Below, in pieces: positions 39,723-52,799 of a DNA stretch of 64,000 nucleotides. Origin of the DNA: Urechis unicinctus (lineage: Eukaryota; Annelida; Polychaeta; Xenopneusta; Urechidae); contig CM067350.1 of assembly GCA_034190875.2 (NCBI GenBank), positions 27,067,050 to 27,131,049 on the forward strand, written 5' to 3'. How positions within the stretch are numbered: position 1 is the first letter of the stretch; each line of letters opens with the position of its first letter. The notes under the pieces were generated by a model. That model was not told the origin of the DNA and searched no databases. It saw only the letters and a list, made by a program, of their open reading frames with translations. Position numbers and translations under genes: made by a program.

Positions 39723-40421
39723 GTAAGAACAGACTTAATAATCGCATGTGACAATTAAAACCCACCCCTCACAAGGATCCAGCGATACAAACTGATGCTA
39801 GAATTAAGACGCACTCACACTTGCTGCGGACCACGCCACGGTACGGGAGACTACCATGTGTTCATTTGAACCCTTGCTCCATCAGTATTTATCCCACTCC
39901 GCCCAGTTCCTCGACTTACTATTGATTCCAATATTAATTTGGTCAGATCAATAGCCAGTATGAAACAACAGCTTTGTGATACTCGGTACTCTGGAATATA
40001 TGTACAGTGGTTCAGTGAAAGGGTTTGATCGAGAAGACACCTCTCTCAACCGTGGGTCAAGCCAGCACCGAATGATATGAAATATATCATTGTGTACAAG
40101 GCCAATATTCAATGTTTACATAGCCTATTCATAAAAGCAATACGATAATAAATGATTCATTATCCCAAAACGCTGGTTGCGATTTATCAGAGGGATTATG
40201 TTTATGCATGGTGAGTCCAGCGACCCCGGTGAGTGTGTGTGATGTCCGGGTTGGGATGCACCTATGTCCAATTTGGCGTCTTTCTCTCACTTATACTGAC
40301 TCGGACCAGAATGACTTTCACATTTGTCAACAATCACTCCGTATACCGCCCCACCGCATCCTATATTCCAAACATTCCATTGTTTGCTCAACTCAATGCT
40401 GACGGATGTTACTGAGACTTC

Positions 40422-40667
40422 ATGTGCGCGGCTCAAGTTGAGGCAGCCTGCAACAGGAGGTGCATGGCTGCCAAGACTGCATCGGAAAGACGAGATGTAG
40501 AAGAGCGTGCGGGAAAGATATTTGCCATGGTAGATGATATAGATAGATTATTAATGAAACAAGAAACTCAGAGTGAGAATTCTTCCACAGGACGACGTCG
40601 ACGGTGTGTGAGATCCAACCAACAAATACCGTGTGATGAGGACACCAAAGTCTTGCCGAGACATTAG
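40422..40667 (+). CDS. Unrecognised open frame between the SRCR and TSP1 exons
   Basis: The frame has 81 residues with a charged helical middle (SERRDVEERAGKIFAMVDD) and four spaced cysteines. It ends in a stop (VLPRH). An acceptor-like ctcaag lies near its start. No domain is recognised. It could be a terminal exon of an alternative transcript or chance. Confidence 0.25.
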   Translation: MCAAQVEAACNRRCMAAKTASERRDVEERAGKIFAMVDDIDRLLMKQETQSENSSTGRRRRCVRSNQQIPCDEDTKVLPRH

Positions 40668-41601
40668 TAATTCATTCATCATACATCCAATTAGTTGAAA
40701 ACATTCGTCCATGACATCGTCACGCATGCACTCTTCAAAATGCATGAGGCCTCACCTTTACAAGATTTCATTTCAACACCATGGAGACAAAACTATATTT
40801 GTCCTCATCACGCTATACGCGTATAGCTCATCATGTCGGCTACGCAGACACTCGTACCATAGCCAGGTAGGAAGCGTATATATTGCTTGTAGATAACCAC
40901 ATGCCTGCATCACGGCAGAATCGAGGTCATGGCGGCGCAGGGGAAGTGGTGTTTGGTACGAGGATTATTGGCAATGTGAATATTTCATGGCACCATCATC
41001 ACAACTGGTACTAATCAGTAGCGGGAACAGCAACGCAGCTGTTATGACCAGGTGTCAGCCTATAAAGAGGCCAATCGTTAGTGGAGAGCCAACATTGACT
41101 TCATCTCCGACACCACGAACACTGGTTGCTGACTGAACTCTCAGGAAGGTTAAGTGGATTTTACGTTCGCACTTTAAGTAGAATCAGTCGGAATAACGGA
41201 ATCTTTGCTTTGCGATACAATACAGCTTGTCGCTTATTCAAAACACAAAAGTTCTCCTTCCATTTCGCATAGCCTAATGTATTAAATGCCATTGTTACCA
41301 TTGTCAAATTGAGTGTGTGATTCTGTTGCAGCCTCGCGCAGATAGCTCTTCTTTATCGTATATTGATGACGCATGCTTTTGATCGAATCTCCGCGCGCGT
41401 GTGTGTGTGTATGTGCGTGTGTGTATGTGCGTGGCTGTCAATGATTGCCAACATTTATATGTCAATTACATGAAAGTTATTCTGGTTAATCCACTGCAGT
41501 GTATACACACATCTAAGCTTTACATCAGTAATGGGATCCCATTAGCTGCCTGGCGGCTTGTATTGGCTGGAGTTCTCTTAGTGCTGGTCGTGATGTTGCA
41601 G

Positions 41602-44236
41602 TGGACGGCGAATGGGGCGCGTGGGCGACCTGGGGGCTCTGTTCGGTCACGTGCGACGGCGGAGTACGACGCAGGTCACGTGACTGTCTGGCTGTTGATG
41701 ACGTCGTGTCACCCTCTAACTGTGACGGAGAGAGAGAGGAGACGGCCGCCTGTCATCAGCACACGTGCCAGCCCTGTGAGTACGCATCCGGGTATGATGC
41801 TCGTAAAGGGAGCAGCGGGGCGAAAGAGGTCATGGTTATTGGATTTAATTCTTAAAATGAAATAGCGTTCACTTGAAGAAACATTTCGTTCCCTCGAAAC
41901 GATACCTCGCAAGGAAACACACACACACACACTTAGATACACACACACACTTAAACATGCACACAACACGCACGCACACACACAACACGCACACACAAAC
42001 ACATCAAACGATACCTCGCAAGGAAACACACACACACGAACACACAACACGCACACACACAACCACATCAAACGATACCTCGCAAGGAAACACGCACGCT
42101 CACACACACAGACAGCACGAACACGCGCACACATACATACGCATATACTCGCGCTCGTGCACGCACGCACACACGCATACATGTTGAGGTGTGTGACTGA
42201 CATATAAGGTGCATTTCACCCAAAAATCATCGAAATTCTGTTTTTGAACTTCCTTAACCGATTCGCTTCTACGTTTGTAATGGTATACTTGAACTCAATT
42301 CAGTGGGTGACAGCGGCTCACGTTATAGCCTTAGTAAAGTTCAGTAGCTGATTTCAATGCGCCTGAATCGATTGATTACTGATGATTTGGTGTTTCCAAT
42401 AACATGAAATATAAACGAGTCATTTTAGCAACTGATCGAAGCAAAATAAAATTTGCACCAAATCTCCTAAAAATGCATATTTAAAAGCATGCATGCATAT
42501 TTGTACAGATGGAGGCAGGCGTTAATTTTATAAGATCGCGTGAACAAGGGTGTATACCCTTCTCTGAACTGTGACTGCGCGTGCCTTTAGTGTTTTATGA
42601 CGTTAGATACGCCCGGAAGCGCCTGAATAGCTTGCTTGGAAAGCGTTTGAAGCCAAAAGCTTTGTCGAATCTCGCTCTGCCATGACTGCTCCGCCATGTT
42701 GATTATGGAGTTTAGGCCTGTATTTTGTCATTGATTGTAGTGAAAAACTAATGTATGTAACCGGCTGGTTGACTCAGTGCGGTTGCAGTTCATAGCTTAA
42801 CAATACAATTAGATTACTCCTCGGCGGGGCAAATCTTTTTTTGGGAGACAATTTCATGTCAATTTAGTGCGTGGTAATGACTCATGTCAGGCGTGATGTA
42901 ATATACGTACTGCAGTGAATATTAGTTTTCTTCCGGGTTTGTTTTGATCTAGATGCAAATAATAGCGTCCAGAGTCACATATCGGTTCAAACCTGCGACT
43001 CAGCGGTCGAGGTTCGCAAGCCGATGCTACCATCGTGTTTGTGTATAAGATGATGGCTGGCGCGAGAAGCGTTCGGGGCTTGTCGGATCACTCCGCCATT
43101 CCGGCTTGAATGCCACGCAAAAAAAAAGTTTTATAGGTGCATTCAATAGTATGCCTTACAAATCATGCTGTGCAAAACAACCCACTTCACGGACCGAATT
43201 CCGAAAAACGTGTCGACTTTGATTTGTTTAACGTAGTGTCGGAATGCCACTCGGTTAGATTGATGACCCATGTTATGACTCGATGGCTTATTCTTGACAG
43301 GCTGTTCTCATTGGCCCGATATCCATTCATTCTCTACATGATTCAATGGGATCGATAACACGAAATGACTGCAATCGAGTTCATTTAGCGACTATAGACC
43401 GTAACGAAGACAAAACTAGAGGTACTCGAAATCACTCGATAAATGCATCGTTCAAATTCTACTGTATGATTACTGAATGAGATGCGAGGACGTGTTCCGA
43501 ATGGAAGGAGCGAGGCCTAGAGGACAGTGTCGACGTGCAGGTGGACATCAAACATGACGGCGTGCTGTATAACGTCACGTGTGACCTCCGAGATCTCGAC
43601 GGCGTCGGCATCACGCAAGTCGGTGAGTCACCCGTAACTGGTCGTTCATCAGATGCATGGTCAGCGCTTTGACAGTCAGTTCGCAACTACTCGTGGACCT
43701 GTTACGGGGTTTACCTCAGGGAAATAGCTACTGATATGATAATAACTTATGACCTTGTCTCTAGCTTTTCTAAGCGCCCTTCCAAATAACATTATTTCTT
43801 CCACTTGTTTGTTACCGTTCGTTTGTAGGTCATGACGCGATGGACCGGGTGGTCGTGAGTAACCACGAGACAGCCGGGGAATACACCCGGCTTATCACCT
43901 ACAACATGCCGCTCGATTACATCACGGCACTCGAACACGTCTCCCAGCGCTGTCGTCAATACGTCAGCTGGGAATGCCGCTCCGCCACTATCTGGAACCC
44001 CTTCAGCATTGATCTAGCTATGACTTTCTGGGTCAACGCACAGGGAGAGAACAGGTTCTATTGGGACGGGGATGACCCTACGGTGATGTCGTGTCCATGC
44101 GGATTGAACGGAACCTGCGCGAACACCGGTGCTCGCTGCAACTGTGACACGAATGACGAGGTGTTGAGGCAGGATTCAGGTCACGTGACCAATATGGACG
44201 ACCTTCCCGTCTCAGCTATCAAGGCGGGCGATACAG
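41602..44236 (+). CDS. TSP1 domain followed by a CNTNAP/neurexin IV-like fibrinogen-type domain (partial gene)
   Basis: Three exons join in phase 1. Exon 41602-41775 (acceptor gatgttgcag, donor GTGAGT) is a whole thrombospondin type 1 repeat: EWGAWATW, CSVTCDGGVRRRSRDC, ending TCQP. Exon 43482-43622 starts with CSEWKERG and includes YNVTCDL; its acceptor is weak. Exon 43829-44236 (136 residues) contains GHDAMDRV, the CRQYVSWEC motif, YWDGDDP, CPCGLNGTC with CNCD, and DSGHVTNMDDLPV up to GDTG. This is the fibrinogen-like segment of contactin-associated proteins, seen also in many invertebrate lectin-like proteins. It is extracellular. No following exon was found, although the last donor (GTAACG) is good; reading through it adds only eight residues (stop at 44265). 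Together with the SRCR exons it suggests a mosaic SRCR-TSP1-fibrinogen-like protein. No signal peptide exon was found. Confidence 0.8.
41874..42182 (+). repeat. CA-rich tandem repeat with an interspersed non-CA unit
   Basis: The phrase aaacgatacctcgcaaggaa occurs three times, each time followed by CA/CG-rich stretches of different length. It lies in the intron between the TSP1 and fibrinogen-like exons. Confidence 0.9.
42200..43470. other. Intron sequence; nothing further seen
   Basis: Unique sequence between the TSP1 exon and the first fibrinogen-like exon. A ggttcaaacc word near 42985 resembles a tRNA B box, but no tRNA fold is present. Confidence 0.45.
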
Positions 44237-44371
44237 GTAACGAAATGCAGGGTCTTATATGCTAATGAGCTGTCACTGCTGACCAGAAGTAGCCTATCAA
44301 GACGGGCGATACATGTAGCAACATACGGGACTTATATGCTAATGAGCTTTCACTGCTGACGACAAGTAGCC
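44216..44371 (+). repeat. 78-bp tandem duplication over the last donor site
   Basis: The sequence from ctatcaaggcgggcgataca through the exon end and 55 bp of intron is repeated once with about ten changes. In the second copy the donor GTAACG has become atgtagcaac, so only the first copy keeps a good splice site. Confidence 0.9.
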
Positions 44372-44820
44372 AACGCTTTTAGATTAAATTATGCGTTTAG
44401 TTTTGCACAGTATAATACTTATGAGACAGATAGAGTGAATCACACTGTTCATTTCTGTTGATGTGCCGCGTATGATGAGATATATCTGGCAACAGGCAGT
44501 GAATCCGAGATAGGCTACCACACTATCGGCCCGCTCTCGTGTTATGGCGTGGATACGACCTCCTAAGACTCGACCGATGTGTACACACGTGTGCCCTACT
44601 CGTTTACTGGCACGTAATGCAAGCCTTTTCCCGTCTCTCTGTATTCTATGCATGGCTACTCTTCTTTGTCGGTGTCTTTTAAGGTATTTTGACGACGTGG
44701 GTGTAATTGTTACCGTGTATTGTTCATCCTGACCATACTCATTACAGCCTTAAGCCTGTGTCATTCTGATATTAGTTGTTAAGTTGGTGTCGAACTCGAT
44801 GTCATTCAGACCTTTTTTAG

Positions 44821-44932
44821 CGCGCGCGAGAGAGAGAGCGAGAGAGGGAATAGAAGAGATAGAGAGGGAGGGAGGGGTAGGGAGAGAAGGAGGGATGGGG
44901 AGAGAGAGAGGGAGGGAAAGAGGAAGGGATAG

Positions 44933-44969
<37 letters not shown>

Positions 44970-45052
44970 GAGGGAGGGAGGTAAGGAGGGAGAGGGAGGT
45001 AAGGAGGGAGAGATGAGCGAGATAGAGAGAGACAGGGAGAGGGAGAGAGAGA
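44821..45052 (+). repeat. GA-rich microsatellite
   Basis: Purine-only GAGA/GGGA repeats; the arginine/glutamate and serine/leucine frames here are artefacts. Confidence 0.95.
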
Positions 45053-45059
45053 ATTGTTT

Positions 45060-47460
45060 CACAGTACTCGAGTAGTGTTTGGTGAGCCCTTGTGAGTTCT
45101 TCAGGACTTTCACTTTCGTGGTGAGCTGGATCATCTCCAGATCGATAGTTGTAACGATCGCGTCCTCAATTAAAGGACGTTCACCATGATGTATTTCTCT
45201 TTACTGACATACTTGATGGAACACGAAGTCGAGCTGAGGATTCACAGTCAAGGTTGTACTATTGCCGTTCCAAGGGATGCGGAGAAAACCACAAAGTCCT
45301 CACGAAAGCAATTGACATTACATACGGTGTTGTATTTGTGTTATATATACAAAGGGAAAGTCCCTATCGGACACGAGTTCTGACAAAAATACAATGTTTG
45401 GTGTTGAATGGTCACTTAATTGTATGTTGATATGTAACGTAAATCACCCAAACCTCCCCCACATTCCAGTGGCGTTAAGTATCCGTTATGATCACACGTG
45501 ATATTACATGCATACATCATGAGTGCAGTCTTGTAAATCTGACGATAACGCTTTAACAACTTGAGGATTTAATCGAAAGTGAATAGGTTACATGATGCAT
45601 CCAATGACGGCTTGATGACCTTTCCATTGGCAGGAGGCAGAAATGAGGAAGGCATCTTTACTGTGGGAGCGTACGAGTGTTACAACTGACGCGTATGACG
45701 TCACTGTGCCATGTGACACGCGGACCGCCACCAGCAGTGGGCGCTTCTTGTCATCACAGTCCGCACCGGTTATGATTCGTTGTCTTAAATAACAATTTAA
45801 TAAATGTTCATCACGAAAGCAAAAGGTGTGTTTCATGGCATATTTACTTGTATCAATTGTACAAAATGCAATCTGTGTGTCGTTTGTAAAATTTGTGCTT
45901 AGCAATAATAGAACCAGGAACATAAGCATGGTGGAAACAGGAAGTAGTTAAGATGCATTTCTTGGTGATTGAGATATCAAAATGGATACATATTTTCCAA
46001 TGGAATTTATCCATAGATAATAGATACTTACATTACAGGATGTGAAGTGGCTATCTGACTATCTGGTTGCCACTGCAAGGCAAGCGACTCCCCGGGCCGC
46101 ATGACGTCAAACTCGCCGCATTCTGTACTAAGTGACATTAATTTGATAGCTACCCTATGGTATGTTGAATATCACACCATAATGCTGATGTGCAACCCAC
46201 CACCAAACCCCCTCTCCCCCTCACCCACAGACGGAGCCTGATCAGGATCACTGTCATGGTTTTGACAACCTCGTTCATAGTTCACGTGGTATACAAGCCT
46301 TTTCAATGGTTGATCGACTTCGTGCTTGCTGGGAAATAACCGCCATCTTTATGCTATTAAGTCTTATCGACATAGCAGCGAGGTGCGGACCAGTGAGTAT
46401 TTACCTGTTGATGCACACTTTGAACTTGTCTAACGACCAATGCGATTCTGACGCACATCTAACCAATGCCTTACTCTTAGGCATATCAATATAATTGGCA
46501 AAGGACGCTCGCTGCAAGCAGAACAGGTGCATTTCAAGCCGCAGTAAATAGTAACACACGACATGTCTATGGCCGTCATAATGTAACCTTACGCTGTCAC
46601 AATGGGATCTTTTTTTTCATACATTCTTCAATATAACTGGTTCCATCTCAAATCCGAACTTCCGCAAGAGGAATGATATCGTCGAAATGTTTTCCTTTAC
46701 AAACATTGCTGCCACGATACTTGATATAATTATAAAAATGGATAGAGAAACAAAGCATGCGCCGCTGTTCTCAGGCCGTCATAATGTACTACCAGGCAAC
46801 ACAGATTTTACAATGTCATAACGTGCAGTTAGTTCTCATGCTGATAGAGTCGCCAGTATGGGTCACTCCTCGTGAGGCGGCGGTTGCCGGTATCGCTATA
46901 CAAAGACACAATCAAATTCCGATACACTAATAACATGATGAAAATTGGCTGGGGAGATTCAATGGGGAAAACGACTCGAAATGACACTGCTGATAATCGA
47001 GGGACAACCTACTTGAAATGGAATTGATAAACCTAACAACGGGAAAAGATAAATATTCGCTACCGATGCAACTTAATGAATTATGCTGTTGACTGCGACG
47101 GGACGATATCAAGGGGCCATGCATCCATGCTCAGAGTTTGATTCAGTTGGTTTTAATTTTAACGGCGCACGTTATGGGCTCGGCAGAACGAAAAGATGAC
47201 AATTTGATAAATCCAAGTCCTCTTGGGCTATTTGTAAGCCTAGTTTACCGACGAGGGAACTGTTATATGACAGTGTGGGATTCGCAACAAGCGATTGACC
47301 TTCACCGCTGATTATTTGTTGTAATTACTAATATGTTACTGTGAGGTTCCCCTTTTCGAGCGACGTATTGATCCTCGACGTTCAGTGTATTGTTGCCATT
47401 TTTCGTTCCTTTTCTGTTTTTCATTTAGGTATTTGCATTAGCACCCTCACGTTCTTTTGT
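45060..47460. other. No secure gene
   Basis: Unique sequence with short frames. The only item I could support is the candidate signal-peptide exon at 46306-46392. Confidence 0.45.
46306..46392 (+). CDS. Candidate first exon encoding a signal peptide
   Basis: An ATG opens MVDRLRACWEITAIFMLLSL followed by IDIAARCGP, a plausible signal peptide. A near-ideal donor (GTGAGTAT) follows after codon 29, in phase 0. I could not find a second exon, so this may be chance or the start of a gene whose other exons I did not recognise. Confidence 0.3.
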
Positions 47461-47576
47461 AAACCTTGTTGACGTTTCCCTCTGAATTGGCGACCATCAA
47501 AACACCCCTGTCTCTCGCTGATTGCCTGCAAACGCGAGGCTCATCAAACAATGACAGGTTTGAACTTCAGCGGTAC

Positions 47577-47650
47577 ATGTTTCCTCTTCTAAGCTTAGAA
47601 GAGGAAACATTTAGCATCATTGCTGGAGGCCGACTCCCTAGCAATGATGC
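47577..47650. repeat. Perfect 34-bp palindrome followed by an 11-bp hairpin
   Basis: 47577-47610 reads atgtttcctcttctaag and then its exact reverse complement with no loop. Immediately after, gcatcattgct (47614-47624) pairs with agcaatgatgc (47640-47650) across a 15-nt loop. Confidence 0.95.
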
Positions 47651-47770
47651 TGCGTCAACAGGAAACACCGACACATGTAGCCTTACGTACAAAACAAGGC
47701 TTGGACAAAGAGCATGGCAGTGCAGTCATTAAAAGAGGACTTTGTTGTGAAGAGCGGACACAAAACACTG

Positions 47771-48016
47771 GTACCACCTCAATAAGGACAGGCGACTTGA
47801 TACGCTGGTACCACCTCAATAAGGACAGACGACTTGATACACTGGTACCACCTCAATAAGGACAGGCGACTTGATACGCTGATACCTCTTCAAGAGGGGC
47901 AGACGACATGATACGCAGATACCTCTTCAAGAAGGACAGATGATGTGATACGCTGATACCTCCTCAAGAAGGACAGACGACATGATACGCTGGTACTTCC
48001 TCAAGAAGGATAGACG
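47771..48016 (+). repeat. 37-bp minisatellite, about 6.5 copies
   Basis: Units begin tggtaccacctcaataagga and contain gacttgatacgc. The left three are almost identical; the right ones diverge (gatacctcttcaagaagg). Confidence 0.92.
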
Positions 48017-48019
48017 AAA

Positions 48020-51000
48020 GTTTTCAAGCACAGTACACAGTAAGCAACCCGGTAGCGTCCTCACTACTGAGCCTAGTGTATTGCAACGATATATGATAAC
48101 GCTAGTGACAAATATTGCTGACGTTTGTGATTACATTGGTTGTATGAACAACTTCTACTCACGGAGAGCTATGGAATAGCTCTTTCGAACTAAGTACGGG
48201 AGTGATGCATGCACTCTCTCTTAGTTCTGGCGTCCAACGCATATTCCCGGCATAAGTCAACGGAATCATCAAGAGTTCCGCTGCTTTACCTAGTTTTAGC
48301 TAATAAAATCAACTCACCAAACATTTATAGGACCAGAAGCTGAATTTCAGCAACAGCAGTATCCTGTGAATAAGTATTTGGGCCTAAAACACACCAAACG
48401 GTAATATCTGAGCCCGACTTGGCAACATGGCGGCGAGGCGGAGGAAAATGACCAGCGGGAGGATTCACCAATTGGAACATAGGCGAGACTACTCACAAGA
48501 CGCGGGTTCACAGGGACTATTTGTGGCACGAAGCTAAACGCTAAAATGACCTTGTCTGACATGTAGAAAAGGCCACTAACATTCACTGTCGCACAAATAT
48601 CGCACCGAATCACGAAGAAAGCAACGAAAACCTGGGGAAAAGGCGACAGGAATTATCAGCTATAGTTTTTGCCTATGTTCTTACCGCCTTATTTACATCG
48701 GAAGTTTCTGGGGCTGTCTGGGATATCGTCCTCCGCGCTTGTATTTCGGAAGAAAATATCACCGGTAAACTTGGAAAGTTATCGCAAATATAGTTTTCCG
48801 CAGACGATAGGAATATGAAACATTATTTCAAACCGAATTGGATAAAAACTTTCGACACTGATCGCCCGAAACTCGTCAAAACATGCATATTTCGTGAAAA
48901 AAGTGGTGAGTTCTGGGTTGATCGAATGCATCAACCAATAAATTTAGCTTTTACTGTTGGACCGACTAGGTGATAAATAGAACCTTACGTTGGTCTTTTG
49001 GGCTACCATGAAATAGAATGGCTTGACAAGGAAATACATATGGCTCACCAGTCGACGACATGAGCCATACTGGAATGGTGTAACGTACTACAGACAACTC
49101 ATTGACCGGGCTGGCGAGTCGGTCAGTTACAATACACGGCTGACATCCAGTATGGCCAATGAGATGACACATTTTCGTCAAAAGGCATCCAATCTACGAC
49201 CAGAAATGTATTATCTCCACCATAAGTTATTTGATCTACCCTCTTCTAGAACCCATACGACAACCGTCAGCGCCTAACACTTGTTGATTTAATATGTGCG
49301 GTGCCGGTGTGTTCATGTTATGAACGTAAGTTGGCTTAACCTTAAACTTTGCAATGCACGTGGAATAAAACACTTACGTAAATTCGGTCAAATTGGGTCG
49401 GCTTGATTCCGGTAATAAATATCAGAGAGACGCTTCGTTCAATTGGTTATCGTTTGGATGTAAGCCGACTTGATTGGTTGTGATACAAACTAACAGTCAC
49501 CACCATGTCTGCTTCCATGGACGTCACTGGAGAGTGACGCGGTCTATTTCTGTTTTGCTGTTTGATTTGCTCAATAAGCAACAAATGACTGGGTGAATTT
49601 ATCATGTAAAGCTAAATGTGTCGACCGCAAGGGACGTCACGGAAATTACCATAGTGGCGAGCATGATTTGAAATGTGGCATTCAATACTGTGTTGAAGCT
49701 ACGAAATAAAATAATTTATTTTTATATCTTTGTAAAAAAAACCGCCTGTGTGCAGGGACAAAATTGACCGCTCATCTGTAGCGGACGGAAATGTATCCTG
49801 AGACAGCATCTGCAAATGATACCTTCCTGCTGGTCATAACGTGTCATAATGCTGCTGTATCACGTTATGATCACATTCTCGCCGCCAGTCGATCATGTCG
49901 CCTGGCGCTGACGATGTGAAGGATGCCGTAAATGTTATAGGCTTACGCGCCTTATCTGGGTACAATTGCATCAATTCATCCGAAGACATCGGGTTTCAAA
50001 AGGAAAATTTGATTGTAGGGTGTGTAGATCATACGGCCTTGGATTGATAGGATAAAGCTATTGAATCGCGGAACGGCTCTTTGTTATTCGATATTAAAGT
50101 GTTTGCTCTGATATGCAGTATTGCGCTTGGTGCAGTGATATTGTTGACAGGTAATTGGTGCTGATTGCCGTGTTTTTATCCGTTGTATTGAAGTAACATG
50201 TCGCCTCAAGAATTAAGTTCTTCTTGCTCCAGTCAGGCGGTGTTTGTCAAGGTTGCCATAGACTGTGTTGGGAGAGCAGGAACCATTTAGTCATTTTGAT
50301 AATTGCTTGATAATATATTATAATCATCTGTCCACCCGTGATGTCGTTGGTGCAGGGCGCTTCCGTGTCTAATTCTGTGACTGACGTCATGACCAATCAA
50401 GAATGCTCTACAGGTTCGAAATAGAATTCCAACAATAGCAATATTGCTGCAACATTTATGTGATCATTGAAGCAATTATTTAGCAGCGTCATACATGAGC
50501 CGTTAGGAAGTATTCGGTTGAGTTATTTTCCATACAAACAGGAGGACCATATTTAGTGCGTAATAATAATTTTTATAGCCTTTGCGTTCAACACGCGACT
50601 ACCAATGAAACATCTAATTCGCGCCATTGATGGGAACTTCCTGTTTTTTTTTTATCCATGCGTCCAGAAACCAACCAAGCCTCAGTTTTGACAACGGAAG
50701 TGACTGGTACGGAACACTTGGACGGTAAGTGACACACCCTTGTGCTTAAGGCTCCCAAACAGTGGCTGCTCAGTCCCATCCTGGTACTGCGCGGTTTTTA
50801 CTGGAATTGATGACCCAATCGGTTACTTTTACGACACTGCTCAAATAGCGCTACTCACTATTCGTGAAATGAGAGGCTTGGAGTACGCTCTGTACTAGTG
50901 TGTTAGTCTTATCTCCTGTCCAGACTTTATGAATTGGAATGGTAATGTTCAAACAATAGATATTAAATATTCGGCAAGTGTTCAGCTGATTGCTTGGTTC

Positions 51001-51710
51001 CATATCCGTACCATGCTCAGCATGCACCGCCTCTGTTAACAAAGTGCTCGCGGTAAGGTTAATCGAACAATCACGGAAGGTCAGTGATTATGAATAACGT
51101 TATTTGGTGGAAAATAGCTTCGATATTAATGCATAGATTTTGAAATATTGCTGGATTGCAATATCAATCATCCGATATCTGCTACTCCAAAGTAAAAGCA
51201 ACTTGCCAGTTTGCGATATAACAATAAGGAATTGCAGGATTAACCTCCTGACATCGTTCTCAAAATACAACATTTCCAAAACAGAGGCACCATTTAACCG
51301 TCCAAAACAGACATTGTTGTCGTCATTTGTATGGAAACCTCGAACGCCTTTACTTATCTATGATATAATCCGTGGTATGCATCAACCCCATGTCCATGAT
51401 AGATATGCCTGGGTTACCATGATGGCGGATCATGCAGCCATCTAGGGAACGTATGATTAATATTGTTCTGAGTAATGTATCGATATTCATGATTAGCACC
51501 TGCCATCATTACCGTTCGTAATACGATCACCCTCGCGCATCACAATATCATGATACATCACTGATGCTTGTTAACCAACGCGAGCCAGTGTCTTGTCGTG
51601 GCGTTGCTGTGCAATAGTATGATCTGGTGCATACCTCGTATGTACTCACGACAAACTCTCCTCCGAGTTTGCTGTGAGCTGCAGGACAGTTCCTCCATAC
51701 GGGAACCTGT
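48020..51710. other. No recognisable gene
   Basis: Unique sequence. A YY1-like aacatggcggc near 48425 overlaps the start of a 36-residue frame. An inverted pair near 49050-49165 (gccatactgga and its partial reverse) is short. Nothing else is supported. Confidence 0.4.
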
Positions 51711-51715
51711 GTGGT

Positions 51716-51985
51716 TGCAGAGCATATAGGTCATGTAATGAAATTGGTAATGACTACAACATACAGGTCATTTAGCTTGTCTCGGCCTGAGGACATATGC
51801 ATGGTTATACAACATACAGGTTTTGAAACTAGTCATTGGCATGGGAGATTTACGTTTAGATTAAAGAACATACAGGTTATGAAACTAGTCATTGGCATGG
51901 GAAATTTACGTTTAGATTATAGAACATATATGTTACGTAACCAGTCATAGTGTGGTTTTGGATCATACAGATCCTGTAACTAATC
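51716..51985 (+). repeat. Diverged tandem repeat of about 55-60 bp
   Basis: Four to five units contain the phrase acatacaggt(c/t)at; the two central units share tgaaactagtcattggcatg and are almost identical. Confidence 0.85.
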
Positions 51986-51989
51986 ACGG

Positions 51990-52790
51990 CTTGGTGCCTT
52001 CAAAAAGACACCTCCTCTGTAGATGCTTCTTTATCTCAATACCAATTCTCACCGTACAGAAGCAGAAGGGAAAAAAAACGTCAACGATCTCTAAAGGCCC
52101 ACGACTGCACTCCAGCAATCAGGGGCGAGAAAATGACAACTGACCTGATTACCTTCTTCTATGCCCTTAATGCATTAATAATTATATTATATCATAAGGA
52201 ATGAAGTGAGTGGTCAATGAGACCGAAGCTGGACATCTAAGGTGCTGATAAGACAACAAAAGGGATAGGATACGAGTAAGTGATTTGGATGGTTGATAAG
52301 ACGACAGGAGCGATATGAATCTCTGATAAGGCGGTATCACATCATGTCTACGCTTACACACACGAGTTGTGTTCATTCAATATATAATCATATAAATGAA
52401 AAATATAACTTAACGGTGACAAGAGGTGAAGATAATGCCCATGTTTGACAAATCATATAAGGTACAAAATTGGAGCAGCAAACTCTCATTGTATGACGTT
52501 GTTGTTTAATGATTACAACGTTGTTTGCTGAACCAACACTTAAACACCCCAATGTCGTGAAAAACAGAAAAGTTTCATCAAAAGACCCGATTTCAAAGTT
52601 CCACCATTGTAAACATAAGCGCTCTTGGTCAATTACAACTTATAGTTCCACACGGAGATGCATGACCTCATGTGCAGTGTACAGAACGATTTTTCATGTA
52701 GACCGAGATCCCCAGCAGACTGATATTGTGGGAAATTGAACTTTGACTCGTAAACCGAACTTAAGGCGTTGCTGTAATGCTGTCGTCACA
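51990..52790. other. No gene; weak repeat of gataagacgaca words
   Basis: A loose repeat around ctgataagacaac and ttgataagacgac lies at about 52240-52335. The frame at 52509-52739 has no features. Confidence 0.4.
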
Positions 52791-52799
52791 AATCACTAA

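Noticed and set aside
42970-43045. tRNA or tRNA-derived SINE, because of ggttcaaacc and gcaggtttgaacc words.
   Set aside because: No acceptor stem, anticodon arm or A box at the right distance could be folded on either strand.
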